In this document: positions 12,731 to 18,710 of the stretch, one piece after another
How the letters are laid out: each line of letters starts with the position of its first letter
How positions within the stretch are numbered: the stretch's first letter is position 1
Made by a program: the position numbers and the translations under genes
Notes under the pieces: model-generated
The model's input: only the letters and a program-made list of their open reading frames with translations
Database searches by the model: none
What the model was told of the DNA's origin: nothing
Assembly: GCA_023430775.1 (NCBI GenBank)
Contig: JAEYYY010000790.1
Span: 1-18,710 of the forward strand
Origin: Pseudomonadota bacterium
GTDB lineage: Bacteria; Myxococcota_A; Polyangia; Haliangiales; Haliangiaceae
Reading direction: 5' to 3'
DNA length: 18,710 nt

Positions 12731-13888
12731 ATGAAGCGAATCATCAGCTGGTTCTTCGGCTTGCTCCTGGTGTTTTTGATCCTGCTGGCGTTCTTCACGC
12801 TGTGGAGGAAGTCGCAGGCCAAGGCCACGGTCTACGAGACCGAGACCGCCGAGGTCACCGACATCGTCAAGAAGACCGTCGCCACCGGCTCGATCGTCCC
12901 GCGCAAGGAGGTCGAGGTGAAGCCGAAGGTCACCGGCGTGCTGGTGTCGCTGACCGCGAAGCCGGGCGACATCGTCAAGGCCGGCGATCCGCTCGGCAAG
13001 GTCAAGATCGTTCCCGACGCGATGCAGATCAACCAGGCCGAGGCCGGCGTGCGGTCGGCGCAGATCGGCTACGACAGCGCCAAGCGCGAGCTCGAGCGCA
13101 ACGAGGAGCTGGCGAGACGCGGCGTGGTCGCCGATGCCGAGCTGCAGAAGTTCCGCACCGACTTCGCGATGCGCAAGCAGGAGCTGGCGTCGGCGCAGAG
13201 CGCGCTACAGCTGGTCAAGGAGGGCGCGCTGCGCGGTCAGGGCAAGGAGTCGACGCTGATCGTCACCGCCGAGGTCGGCGGCAAGATCCTCGACGTGCCG
13301 ATCAAGGAAGGCAACTCGGTGATCCAGGCGAACAACTTCAACCCCGGCACCACGGTCGCGGTGATCGCCGACATGACCGACATCATCTTCGAAGGCCGCG
13401 TCGACGAATCCGAGGTCGGCAAGATCAAGGAGGGCCTGACGCTGCAGATCAAGGTCGGCGCGATCGAGAACGAGAAGCTCGAGGGCACGCTCGAGTACAT
13501 CGCGCCCAAGGGGAAGCTCGTCGACGGTGCGATCCAGTTCGAGATCAAGGCGAAGGTGAAGCCCGGCAAGGACTCGCAGATCCGCGCGAACTACAGCGCC
13601 AACGCCGACATCGTGCTCGCCGAGAAGAAGCAGGTGCTCGCGATCCGCGAGGCGCTGCTGCAGTACGACGGCGACAAGCCGTACGTCGAGATCGAGACCG
13701 CACCGCAGACCTTTGTCCGCAAGGACGTCAAGCTCGGCCTCTCCGACGGCATCAAGGTCGAGGTCCTCGACGGCGTGTCGAAGACCGATCGGATCAAGAT
13801 CCCCGACAACGCCGGTCCGGCGAGCCCGATGATGGGTCCCGGCGGTCCGGGCGGCGGCAAGAAGCCCGGCGGCCCGCCGAAGAAGTAA
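12731..13888 (+). CDS. HlyD/MacA-type periplasmic adaptor protein
   Basis: This 385-residue membrane-fusion protein has an N-terminal membrane anchor (about residues 5-24, ISWFFGLLLVFLILLAFFTLW). The first lipoyl half includes VEVKPKVTGVLVSLTAKPGD. A helical hairpin (about 95-165) is rich in Gln, Glu, Lys and Ala, and the second lipoyl half follows with TAEVGGKILDVPIKEG. The beta-barrel part includes GRVDESEVGKIKEG and a membrane-proximal domain. The tail is Gly/Pro/Lys-rich (GPGGPGGGKKPGGPPKK), unusual for the family. It should bridge the ABC permeases to an outer-membrane channel; no TolC-type gene is in the window. GAGG precedes the ATG by about ten bases. It lies 46 bp after permease 2 and ends the unit. 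Confidence 0.94.
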   Translation: MKRIISWFFGLLLVFLILLAFFTLWRKSQAKATVYETETAEVTDIVKKTVATGSIVPRKEVEVKPKVTGVLVSLTAKPGDIVKAGDPLGKVKIVPDAMQINQAEAGVRSAQIGYDSAKRELERNEELARRGVVADAELQKFRTDFAMRKQELASAQSALQLVKEGALRGQGKESTLIVTAEVGGKILDVPIKEGNSVIQANNFNPGTTVAVIADMTDIIFEGRVDESEVGKIKEGLTLQIKVGAIENEKLEGTLEYIAPKGKLVDGAIQFEIKAKVKPGKDSQIRANYSANADIVLAEKKQVLAIREALLQYDGDKPYVEIETAPQTFVRKDVKLGLSDGIKVEVLDGVSKTDRIKIPDNAGPASPMMGPGGPGGGKKPGGPPKK

Positions 13889-13925
13889 CGAGATCTCGCA
13901 CGCCGGATCCGTCGACCGAGCGTGC

Positions 13926-13931
13926 TAGCGT
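13926..13931 (+). promoter_or_regulatory. Putative -10 hexamer (TAGCGT) for the Ppx/GppA gene
   Basis: TAGCGT fits TAnnnT and is exactly seven bases before ATG 13939, within the 50-bp gap after the adaptor gene. This suggests the phosphatase gene has its own leaderless promoter rather than depending only on read-through. Confidence 0.45.
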
Positions 13932-13938
13932 GACCGCG

Positions 13939-15516
13939 ATGGGAGGCCCCATACGGCTCGGCGCGATCGACGCGGGCTCGAACGCGATCCGCGTCGTGAT
14001 CGCGGAGCTGACGCCGACCGATCTGATCCGGATCGAGGCCGAGCGCGTGCCGGTGCGGCTCGGCCACGGCGCGTTCACCCGCGGCGAGCTCGACAAGCAG
14101 ACCGTCGATCAGGCGGTGGCATCGTTCGTCCACTTCCGCGAGCGGTTCGACGCCCACGGCGTCACCATCTATCGCGCGGTCGCCACCTCGGCGGTGCGCG
14201 GCGCGAGCAACCGCGACCACCTGCTCCACCGCCTCTATCACGAGGCCGGCATCGAGCTCGAGGTGATCGAGGGCGAGGAAGAAGCGCGGCTGGTCCGCAA
14301 GGCCACGATCGCGGCGCTCGGCGGCAATGCGCTGTCGAAGTCGACGACCGATTCGTCGCTCCGCGCGATCCTCGATCTCGGCGGCGGCTCGCTCGAGGTC
14401 AACCTCAAGCACGGCGGCAACTGGCGCGGCTACTCGCTGCCGGTCGGTACCGTGCGGCTGCTCGAGACGTTCGGCCTCGACGGCGCGATCGGCGATGCCG
14501 AGGCGGGCATGGTGCGGCGCTACACCGCGACGCTGATGCAGTCGGTGTATCGCGGCGCGGGAGGCAGCGGGGTGATCGCGGCGCTCGGTGGCAATGCCGA
14601 GGCGCTCGGCAAGATCGTCGGTGACGGCGGCAGCCCGCCGGCGATCGAGCTCGCCGCGCTCGAGAAGGCGCTGCCGGAGATCGTCGGTGCCACCGTCGAG
14701 GAACGGATGGACCGCTACGCGGTGAAGCGCGACCGCGCCGAGGTGCTCGGCATCGCCGCGCTGGTGTTCGCCACCGCCGCGCGGCAGCTCGGCATCCACA
14801 AGCTGGTGGCGCCCGGCGTCGGCATCCGCGAGGCGGTGCTGCTCGAGCTCGCCGAGACCGCCCGCGAGGAGCAGGCGGCCGCCGAGGGTGCGCACGACAA
14901 GGCGCTGCTGACGGCCGCGCGCGGCTTCGCGAACCGGGTCGATCACGACGTCACCCACGGCGAGCACGTCCGCCTGCTCGCGCGCGCGCTGTTCCATCAG
15001 CTGCGCGATGTCCACGGCGTGCCCGACGACAAGGGCGTGCTGCTCGAGGTCGCCGCGCTGCTCCACGATGTCGGCGAGGTGGTCAACCCGCAGGGCCACC
15101 ACAAGCACAGCGAGTACATGATCCGGTGGGGTCGCCTGCCCGGCCTCGACAACACGTCGCGCGAGATCGTCGCGCTGCTCGCCCGCACCAACCGCAAGGA
15201 CGCGGCGCGCGCGAAGGAGATCATCAGCGAGTCGCCGCTACCGAAGGACCTGCGCAAGCAGACCCTCAAGCTGTCGGCGCTGTTGCGGATCGCCGATAGC
15301 CTCGACACCCAGCACCGGTCGCGCGTCGAGCAGGTGGTCGCCACCCGGATGGGCGACGCGATCGTCCTCGACCTGGTGGTCCGCGACGGGCCGAGCCGCG
15401 ACGATACCCAGCTGCTGCGCAAGGACGATCTGTTCCGGGAGGAGCTCGGGCTCGAGCTCAAGGTCACCGTGGCGCGCCCCGTCGATCCGATCCGCAACGG
15501 CCCGGCGAGCTCCTGA
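13939..15516 (+). CDS. ppx: Ppx/GppA phosphatase with C-terminal HD domain
   Basis: The 525-residue protein has the length and order of exopolyphosphatase / pppGpp phosphohydrolase. The ASKHA-fold N-terminal half shows AIDAGSNAIR (D11, phosphate loop 1), VATSAVRGASN, EGEEEARL (catalytic-Glu region) and LDLGGGSLEV (D146, phosphate loop 2), then GTVRLLETF. From about residue 335 an HD-type helical domain has HGEHVRLLARALF, LLHDVGE (H376, D377) and HHKHSEYMI, as in E. coli Ppx-like proteins. The reaction is hydrolysis of terminal phosphates from polyphosphate and/or pppGpp, linking phosphate storage with stringent response. Ppx and GppA cannot be separated by eye, so the symbol is tentative. Loop 1 has Ala where Ser is usual (SNS). 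Start is ATG 13939, with TAGCGT seven bases upstream; GTG 13930 is in frame but overlaps that hexamer. Confidence 0.92.
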   Translation: MGGPIRLGAIDAGSNAIRVVIAELTPTDLIRIEAERVPVRLGHGAFTRGELDKQTVDQAVASFVHFRERFDAHGVTIYRAVATSAVRGASNRDHLLHRLYHEAGIELEVIEGEEEARLVRKATIAALGGNALSKSTTDSSLRAILDLGGGSLEVNLKHGGNWRGYSLPVGTVRLLETFGLDGAIGDAEAGMVRRYTATLMQSVYRGAGGSGVIAALGGNAEALGKIVGDGGSPPAIELAALEKALPEIVGATVEERMDRYAVKRDRAEVLGIAALVFATAARQLGIHKLVAPGVGIREAVLLELAETAREEQAAAEGAHDKALLTAARGFANRVDHDVTHGEHVRLLARALFHQLRDVHGVPDDKGVLLEVAALLHDVGEVVNPQGHHKHSEYMIRWGRLPGLDNTSREIVALLARTNRKDAARAKEIISESPLPKDLRKQTLKLSALLRIADSLDTQHRSRVEQVVATRMGDAIVLDLVVRDGPSRDDTQLLRKDDLFREELGLELKVTVARPVDPIRNGPASS

Positions 15517-15550
15517 CGCCAAAACGATCACACGCGGCGGGCATCGGCTG

Positions 15551-15559
15551 TGTTATCGA
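15551..15559 (+). promoter_or_regulatory. Putative -10 region (TGTTATCGA) for the M1 peptidase gene
   Basis: TGTTATCGA ends six bases before ATG 15566; TATCGA within it fits TAnnnA. No Shine-Dalgarno is visible. This is the weakest of the leaderless candidates together with 18527-18532. Confidence 0.3.
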
Positions 15560-15565
15560 CGGCAG

Positions 15566-17224
15566 ATGCGGAGCTCGATCGCGCTGGTCGTCCTTGGCCT
15601 CGGAGCCTGTGGTGGGAGTGACGACGGACCGAAGGGTCCGATCACGGCGCGCGTCACCCATTACGATCTGGCGTTCGACGTCGACACCAGGGCGACGCAC
15701 GTGACGATCACCGTCGACGTCGAGGTCCCCGGCGACTGCTTGAAGCTGCCGTTCCGCGGCAGCGAGGTCGATGTCCCGACGCTGAAGATCGATGGCGAGC
15801 CGATGCGCACCGTCGCGATCGATGCCAACGGCTCGATCGAGATGTGTGGCTCGGGCTACGACATCGGCACGCACACGTTCGAGATCGATCACGTGATCCC
15901 GCTGCAGACGCTGGCGACCAGCCAGGTCGGCTACTCGATCACCCAGGACGCCCAGGGCAACGACTTCTACTACCTGGTGAGCTGGGTCGGCGGCTGCGAT
16001 CGATTCGCGCCATGCGACAACCGGCCCGATCAGTTCGCGACGTACACGTTCCGCGTCACCCATCCGGCCGGCTTCCTCGCGCGCTGCTCCGGCGCGATCA
16101 CCGAGATTTCCCCCACCGAGACGCAATGCGACTTCACCGCGCCCGGCGGCCCGACGTACTCGACGTTCGGCGTCGCGGTGTATCCGGCGTGGACGCAGAC
16201 CTCGCGCGGCAAGTGGGGCTCGGTCGACGTCACGCTCTACGACCGCGCGCAGACCGGCATCGCCGGCGTGCTCGACGACACCTACCACGCCGGGTTCGTG
16301 GCGTTCATGGAGGACAACTTCGGTGCGTTCCCGTTCGGCAGCGAGCTGCGCATCCTCACCGCGCCGACGTACTGGAGCGGGTTCGAGCATCCCGGCAACA
16401 TCGTCCTCGACGACCGGTTGAACGGCCCGTCGAGCTACAGCGATCCCGTCGCGCACGTCACCGATCACGAGATCGCGCACCAGTGGGCCGGCGATCAGAC
16501 GACGCTCGCCGATACCTACGACTTCGTGTGGAAGGAAGCGATGGCCGAGTATCTGGCCTACGCGTACGAGGACTCCGTCGATCCGGCGATCGGCGCGCAG
16601 ACCGCGTTCGCGTGGAAGCTGTTCTCCGACGGCGCGCGGTTCTTCCCGGTGCCCGAGCCGGGCGTAGAAACAGCCAAGCCCGAGCTGTTCGACTACTACG
16701 GCGACGTCTACGGCCCGGGCCCGCTGATCCTGTTCCGCCAGCTCGAGGTGCTGACGTCCCGCCAGGCGGTGATCGACGGCCTCAAGACCGTGCTCGGTCA
16801 GCCGCGCGCGCTGTCGGTCGACGAGCTGATCGCCGCGCTCGAGACCTCGACCGGGCTCGACCTCGCCGCTTACGCCGCCGCGTGGATCCACGGCAGCGGT
16901 GCACCGCAGTGGCCGGAGGCCGCCGTGACGTTCACCGCGCCGAGCCAGGTCCAGGTCAAGCTGGTCAAGGGCGCCGAGCGGCGCTGCAAGTTCACCGTGT
17001 CGTTGTTCGGCGCCGATCCACAGACCCAGCGGGTCGATGTCGTCGTCGATACCTTCCGCGACGGTCCCGATCAGACCCTCTCGATCGACACGCCCGCGTT
17101 CGCCGTCGTCGACACCCAGGTCGATCCCTACTCCGAGTGCCTGGTGTTCGCCGGCGTCGCCACGGCGGCTCGCCGCACGACGCCGCGTCCTCATCCGTGG
17201 CGTTCGGGGCATCTCGCCCCGTAA
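15566..17224 (+). CDS. M1-family metallopeptidase lipoprotein
   Basis: The 552-residue protein has a signal peptide and lipobox LGAC (Cys15) with a Gly/Ser/Asp linker. An N-terminal beta domain (about residues 25-200) begins ITARVTHYDLAFDVDTRATH, typical of M1 aminopeptidases. The catalytic domain carries SGFEHPGN (G272-H275) at the exopeptidase-loop position, where GxMEN is usual, and H301-E-I-A-H305 followed after 18 residues by E324 in WKEAMAEY. This gives a complete HEXXH-x18-E zinc site. A downstream Tyr-rich segment (FDYYGDVYGPGPLILFRQLE) probably supplies the transition-state tyrosine. The long helical C-terminal domain of PepN is absent, as in shorter M1 members. It probably removes N-terminal residues from peptides outside the inner membrane. 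Extra paired cysteines (for example WVGGCDRFAPC) fit an exported enzyme. Confidence 0.93.
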   Translation: MRSSIALVVLGLGACGGSDDGPKGPITARVTHYDLAFDVDTRATHVTITVDVEVPGDCLKLPFRGSEVDVPTLKIDGEPMRTVAIDANGSIEMCGSGYDIGTHTFEIDHVIPLQTLATSQVGYSITQDAQGNDFYYLVSWVGGCDRFAPCDNRPDQFATYTFRVTHPAGFLARCSGAITEISPTETQCDFTAPGGPTYSTFGVAVYPAWTQTSRGKWGSVDVTLYDRAQTGIAGVLDDTYHAGFVAFMEDNFGAFPFGSELRILTAPTYWSGFEHPGNIVLDDRLNGPSSYSDPVAHVTDHEIAHQWAGDQTTLADTYDFVWKEAMAEYLAYAYEDSVDPAIGAQTAFAWKLFSDGARFFPVPEPGVETAKPELFDYYGDVYGPGPLILFRQLEVLTSRQAVIDGLKTVLGQPRALSVDELIAALETSTGLDLAAYAAAWIHGSGAPQWPEAAVTFTAPSQVQVKLVKGAERRCKFTVSLFGADPQTQRVDVVVDTFRDGPDQTLSIDTPAFAVVDTQVDPYSECLVFAGVATAARRTTPRPHPWRSGHLAP

Positions 17225-17347
17225 GCACGGCACGCTCTGGGAGTTTTTTTGGGGCGGGGCGCGCGACCCGACGAGCGGATTTTGATATCCACTTCGCCGG
17301 ATCGACGTCCGTCGCGACGTCTCTCGAAAACACAGGAGCCTTTTCAG

Positions 17348-18358
17348 ATGATCAAGTACTCGAAGTCCCTGCTCGTCGTGGCGTCGCTGGCCGCCACCGC
17401 AGCGCTGGCGGCGTGTCCCGGTGGTAAGGGACTGCCCGGCAAGCCGAACATCCCCGGAAGCGACAAGGTCCCCGGCGGCGTGCCCGGCGTTGGCCCCGAC
17501 GCCTCGCTCGATCCGAACGCCTGCGGTGGCTACGCGTCGTCCGACGCGGGTCGCAAGCTCAAGGCGTTCCTCGAGGCGACGCAGGCCGTCGAGAAGGCAG
17601 CGATGGAGACGGCGGAAGTCGTCAAGAACAGCTGCATCATCATCGGCAACGAGATCGGCATGACCGAGGCCGACTACAAGGGCGAGACCAAGGACATCTG
17701 CGCTGCGGTCTACGGCCGCATCGACAAGAACCTCAACGGCGTCGCCGTCAAGTCGAAGGCCGCGCTCAAGGTCAAGATGAAGCCGGCCGTCTGCACCGTC
17801 GATGCGAAGGCGTCGGCGCAGGCCGCGGCGTCGTGCGAGGGCAAGGCCTCGGCCGACATCAAGGCGAAGTGCAGCGGTAACTGCAACGGCACCTGCAATG
17901 GCAAGAACACCACCGGCAAGTGCGACGGCGTCTGCGAGGGCAAGTGCGACGGCTACGCTGACGTCGATGCGTCGGCGCAGTGCAAGGCGAACGCCGAGGT
18001 CAAGGCCGCGGTCGACGTCCAGTGCACGGAGCCGGAGCTCGAGATCGCGCTCGACGCGAAGCTCGTCGTCGACAAGAAGCTCGCCGAGCAGACCGTCAAG
18101 GCGCTCAAGGCCGGCCTGCCGAAGATCTTCATGGTGCGTTCGCGCCTCGTGCCGCTCAAGCACGCGGTCGAGGGCTGGGCGAGGTCGGCTGCCGAGCTCA
18201 AGAGCAGCGCGATCACGCTGGCGAACAACTTCAAGGACCAGGCTCAGTGCGTGACCGGCCAGATCTACGCCGCCGCGAAGATGACCGCCGGCATCCAGGC
18301 GAACATCTCCGTCTCGGTCGAGGTCTCGGCCTCGGCGAGCGGCTCGGTCGGCCAGTAA
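17348..18358 (+). CDS. Cys-rich lipoprotein with paired C-x-G-x-C-x-G-x-C motifs
   Basis: This 336-residue lipoprotein (signal peptide, lipobox LAAC, Cys23) begins with a Gly/Pro linker. The helical region about 60-165 is Ala/Lys/Glu-rich. A compact core follows with Cys at 175, 179, 183 and again at 192, 196, 200. Each triplet reads C-x-G-x-C-x-G-x-C, and nine residues separate C183 from C192. Single Cys in SCEGKAS before it and in AQCKANAE and VQCTEPE after it give a roughly symmetric layout. A second helical part (about 225-320) and an Ala/Ser/Val tail (ISVSVEVSASASGSVG) follow. Similar CxGxC-type lipoproteins are, from memory, common in myxobacteria and of unknown role. Disulfide staple or metal binding are both possible. 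GGAG lies about ten bases before the ATG. The gene ends at a strong terminator and appears monocistronic. Confidence 0.85.
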   Translation: MIKYSKSLLVVASLAATAALAACPGGKGLPGKPNIPGSDKVPGGVPGVGPDASLDPNACGGYASSDAGRKLKAFLEATQAVEKAAMETAEVVKNSCIIIGNEIGMTEADYKGETKDICAAVYGRIDKNLNGVAVKSKAALKVKMKPAVCTVDAKASAQAAASCEGKASADIKAKCSGNCNGTCNGKNTTGKCDGVCEGKCDGYADVDASAQCKANAEVKAAVDVQCTEPELEIALDAKLVVDKKLAEQTVKALKAGLPKIFMVRSRLVPLKHAVEGWARSAAELKSSAITLANNFKDQAQCVTGQIYAAAKMTAGIQANISVSVEVSASASGSVGQ

Positions 18359-18380
18359 GCCAACCGCGTTCGTAGGAAAC

Positions 18381-18410
18381 CGGCCGGCCCTCGGGCTGGC
18401 CGTTTTCATT
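18381..18410 (+). terminator. Intrinsic (Rho-independent) terminator
   Basis: CGGCCGGCCC (18381-18390) pairs with GGGCTGGCCG (18393-18402) through one G-U pair. The closing geometry leaves a four-base CTCG loop and about nine stem pairs. TTTTCATTTT follows directly. It lies 23 bp after the Cys-rich lipoprotein stop and is the only convincing intrinsic terminator in the window. Confidence 0.88.
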
Positions 18411-18458
18411 TTCGGAAACAAGGAGGACGGTAGGTTGCTGACCGCTGCCGAAGGGGGC

Positions 18459-18492
18459 GTTTACGCTTACGTTTACGACCACGTTTACGTGG
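18459..18492. promoter_or_regulatory. Three phased CGTTTACG boxes, the last within a hairpin/palindrome
   Basis: CGTTTACG occurs at 18459-18466, 18470-18477 and 18482-18489, starting 11 and 12 bases apart, about one helical turn. The third lies inside CCACG-TTTA-CGTGG (18479-18492), a perfect 5-bp-arm inverted repeat. The cluster is between the terminator and the start of the gene at 18542, so it may be an operator or protein-binding array controlling that gene. Confidence 0.5.
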
Positions 18493-18526
18493 TTCGCCAA
18501 CACTGGCGCACCGACGAGGATTGGTG

Positions 18527-18532
18527 TAGCAA
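18527..18532 (+). promoter_or_regulatory. Putative -10 hexamer (TAGCAA) for the last gene
   Basis: TAGCAA lies nine bases before ATG 18542, the same spacing as TAGCCT before the ABC operon. It departs from TAnnnT at the last base. No Shine-Dalgarno is present. Confidence 0.25.
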
Positions 18533-18541
18533 GCCACTCCT

Positions 18542-18710
18542 ATGAAGACGCTGACCGAGTTCTCCACGTTGACCCTGCGCAAAGCCGCAGCTGCCCGGGC
18601 TGCGGCCCGGAGTGGCCGGACGGTCACCGAAGGCGAGCTCGCGCAGGCGGCGTCCGACGATGCCGCTGCCAAGGCCGCCGCTGCCAAGGCGGAAGCCGAA
18701 GGCGACGCGG
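18542..18710 (+). CDS. Ala-rich protein of unknown function (5' part only)
   Basis: ATG 18542 opens a frame that continues past the right edge; 56 codons are visible. It reads MKTLTEFSTLTLRKAAAARA, then RSGRTVTEGELAQAASDDAAAK and an Ala/Lys/Glu-rich run. No signal peptide is seen. The composition predicts a helix, possibly coiled coil, but no family is recognised from this fragment. It follows the terminator and the CGTTTACG box cluster, so it probably begins a new transcription unit. The ATG assignment is tentative. Confidence 0.55.
   Translation, partial: MKTLTEFSTLTLRKAAAARAAARSGRTVTEGELAQAASDDAAAKAAAAKAEAEGDA

Noticed and set aside
9385..15516. Defence or toxin-immunity system around the ABC operon and Ppx/GppA gene
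   Set aside because: Every gene belongs to a common housekeeping or envelope family. There is no nuclease, toxin, cyclase or recombinase, and the phosphatase has its own putative promoter.
17205..17250. Possible terminator after the M1 peptidase (hairpin CGGGGC-ATCTC-GCCCCG and T7 tract)
   Set aside because: The hairpin spans the stop codon, and the T-tract lies 22 bases beyond it. The stem next to the T-tract is only three base pairs, so the parts do not form a standard terminator.
15464..18421. 985-codon open frame on the minus strand
   Set aside because: It runs antisense through the M1 peptidase and the Cys-rich lipoprotein. Its translation is Arg/Asp/Val/Leu-rich without domains, as expected for a shadow frame in GC-rich DNA.

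Overview
The window is very GC-rich, with strong G/C preference at third codon positions and almost no non-coding space. Its gene content points to a predatory or gliding Myxococcota-type bacterium, perhaps of the Kofleriaceae/Haliangium kind. The evidence is many secreted lipoproteins with low-complexity linkers after the lipobox cysteine, a DUF2330 protein, an AgmX/PglI-like C-terminal domain, an OmpA-like lipoprotein, and a MacB-like operon with paired permeases. The lineage is inferred from style and families; no rRNA gene is present to confirm it.

Layout. (1) 1-585, minus: a CAP/SCP-domain lipoprotein cut by the left edge, divergent from apaG (708-1097). (2) 1197-1874: an ECF-type sigma factor with no adjacent anti-sigma gene, followed by a DUF2330 protein with an Ig-like insert (1963-3783). 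(3) 3815-4729: an M28 zinc-peptidase lipoprotein, tail-to-tail with a minus-strand pair made of a small lipoprotein (5416-5604) and a leucine-rich-repeat protein (4733-5419). (4) 5733-7295: a lipoprotein made mostly of a four-residue Gly/Ala-aromatic repeat, tail-to-tail with a glutathione S-transferase-like gene (7297-7962, minus). (5) 8037-9384: a three-gene cluster of OmpA-like lipoprotein, AgmX/PglI-like lipoprotein and thioredoxin-fold [2Fe-2S] protein. (6) 9452-13888: an ABC operon of ATPase, two paralogous MacB/FtsX permeases and an HlyD-type adaptor. (7) 13939-15516: a Ppx/GppA phosphatase with HD domain. (8) 15566-17224: a short M1 metallopeptidase lipoprotein. (9) 17348-18358: a Cys-rich lipoprotein followed by a clear intrinsic terminator. 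(10) 18542-end: the start of an Ala-rich protein of unknown function.

Most products act at the cell envelope: eight are probable lipoproteins or exported proteins, and the ABC operon spans the inner membrane and periplasm. Two lipoproteins (5733-7295 and 17348-18358) contain a Gly-rich four-residue period. They are the least explained proteins here.

Gene starts fall into two classes. Some have a Shine-Dalgarno sequence (585 minus, 708, 8037, 8558, 12731, 17348). Others lack one but carry a TAnnnT-like hexamer 6-9 nt before the start codon (1197, 3815, 5604 minus, 7962 minus, 9452, 13939, 15566, perhaps 18542), as expected for leaderless mRNAs. No tRNA, rRNA, CRISPR array, insertion sequence or integrase was seen, and no complete new defence or biosynthetic system is evident. 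No gene-free stretch exceeds 300 bases; the longest is 18359-18541.
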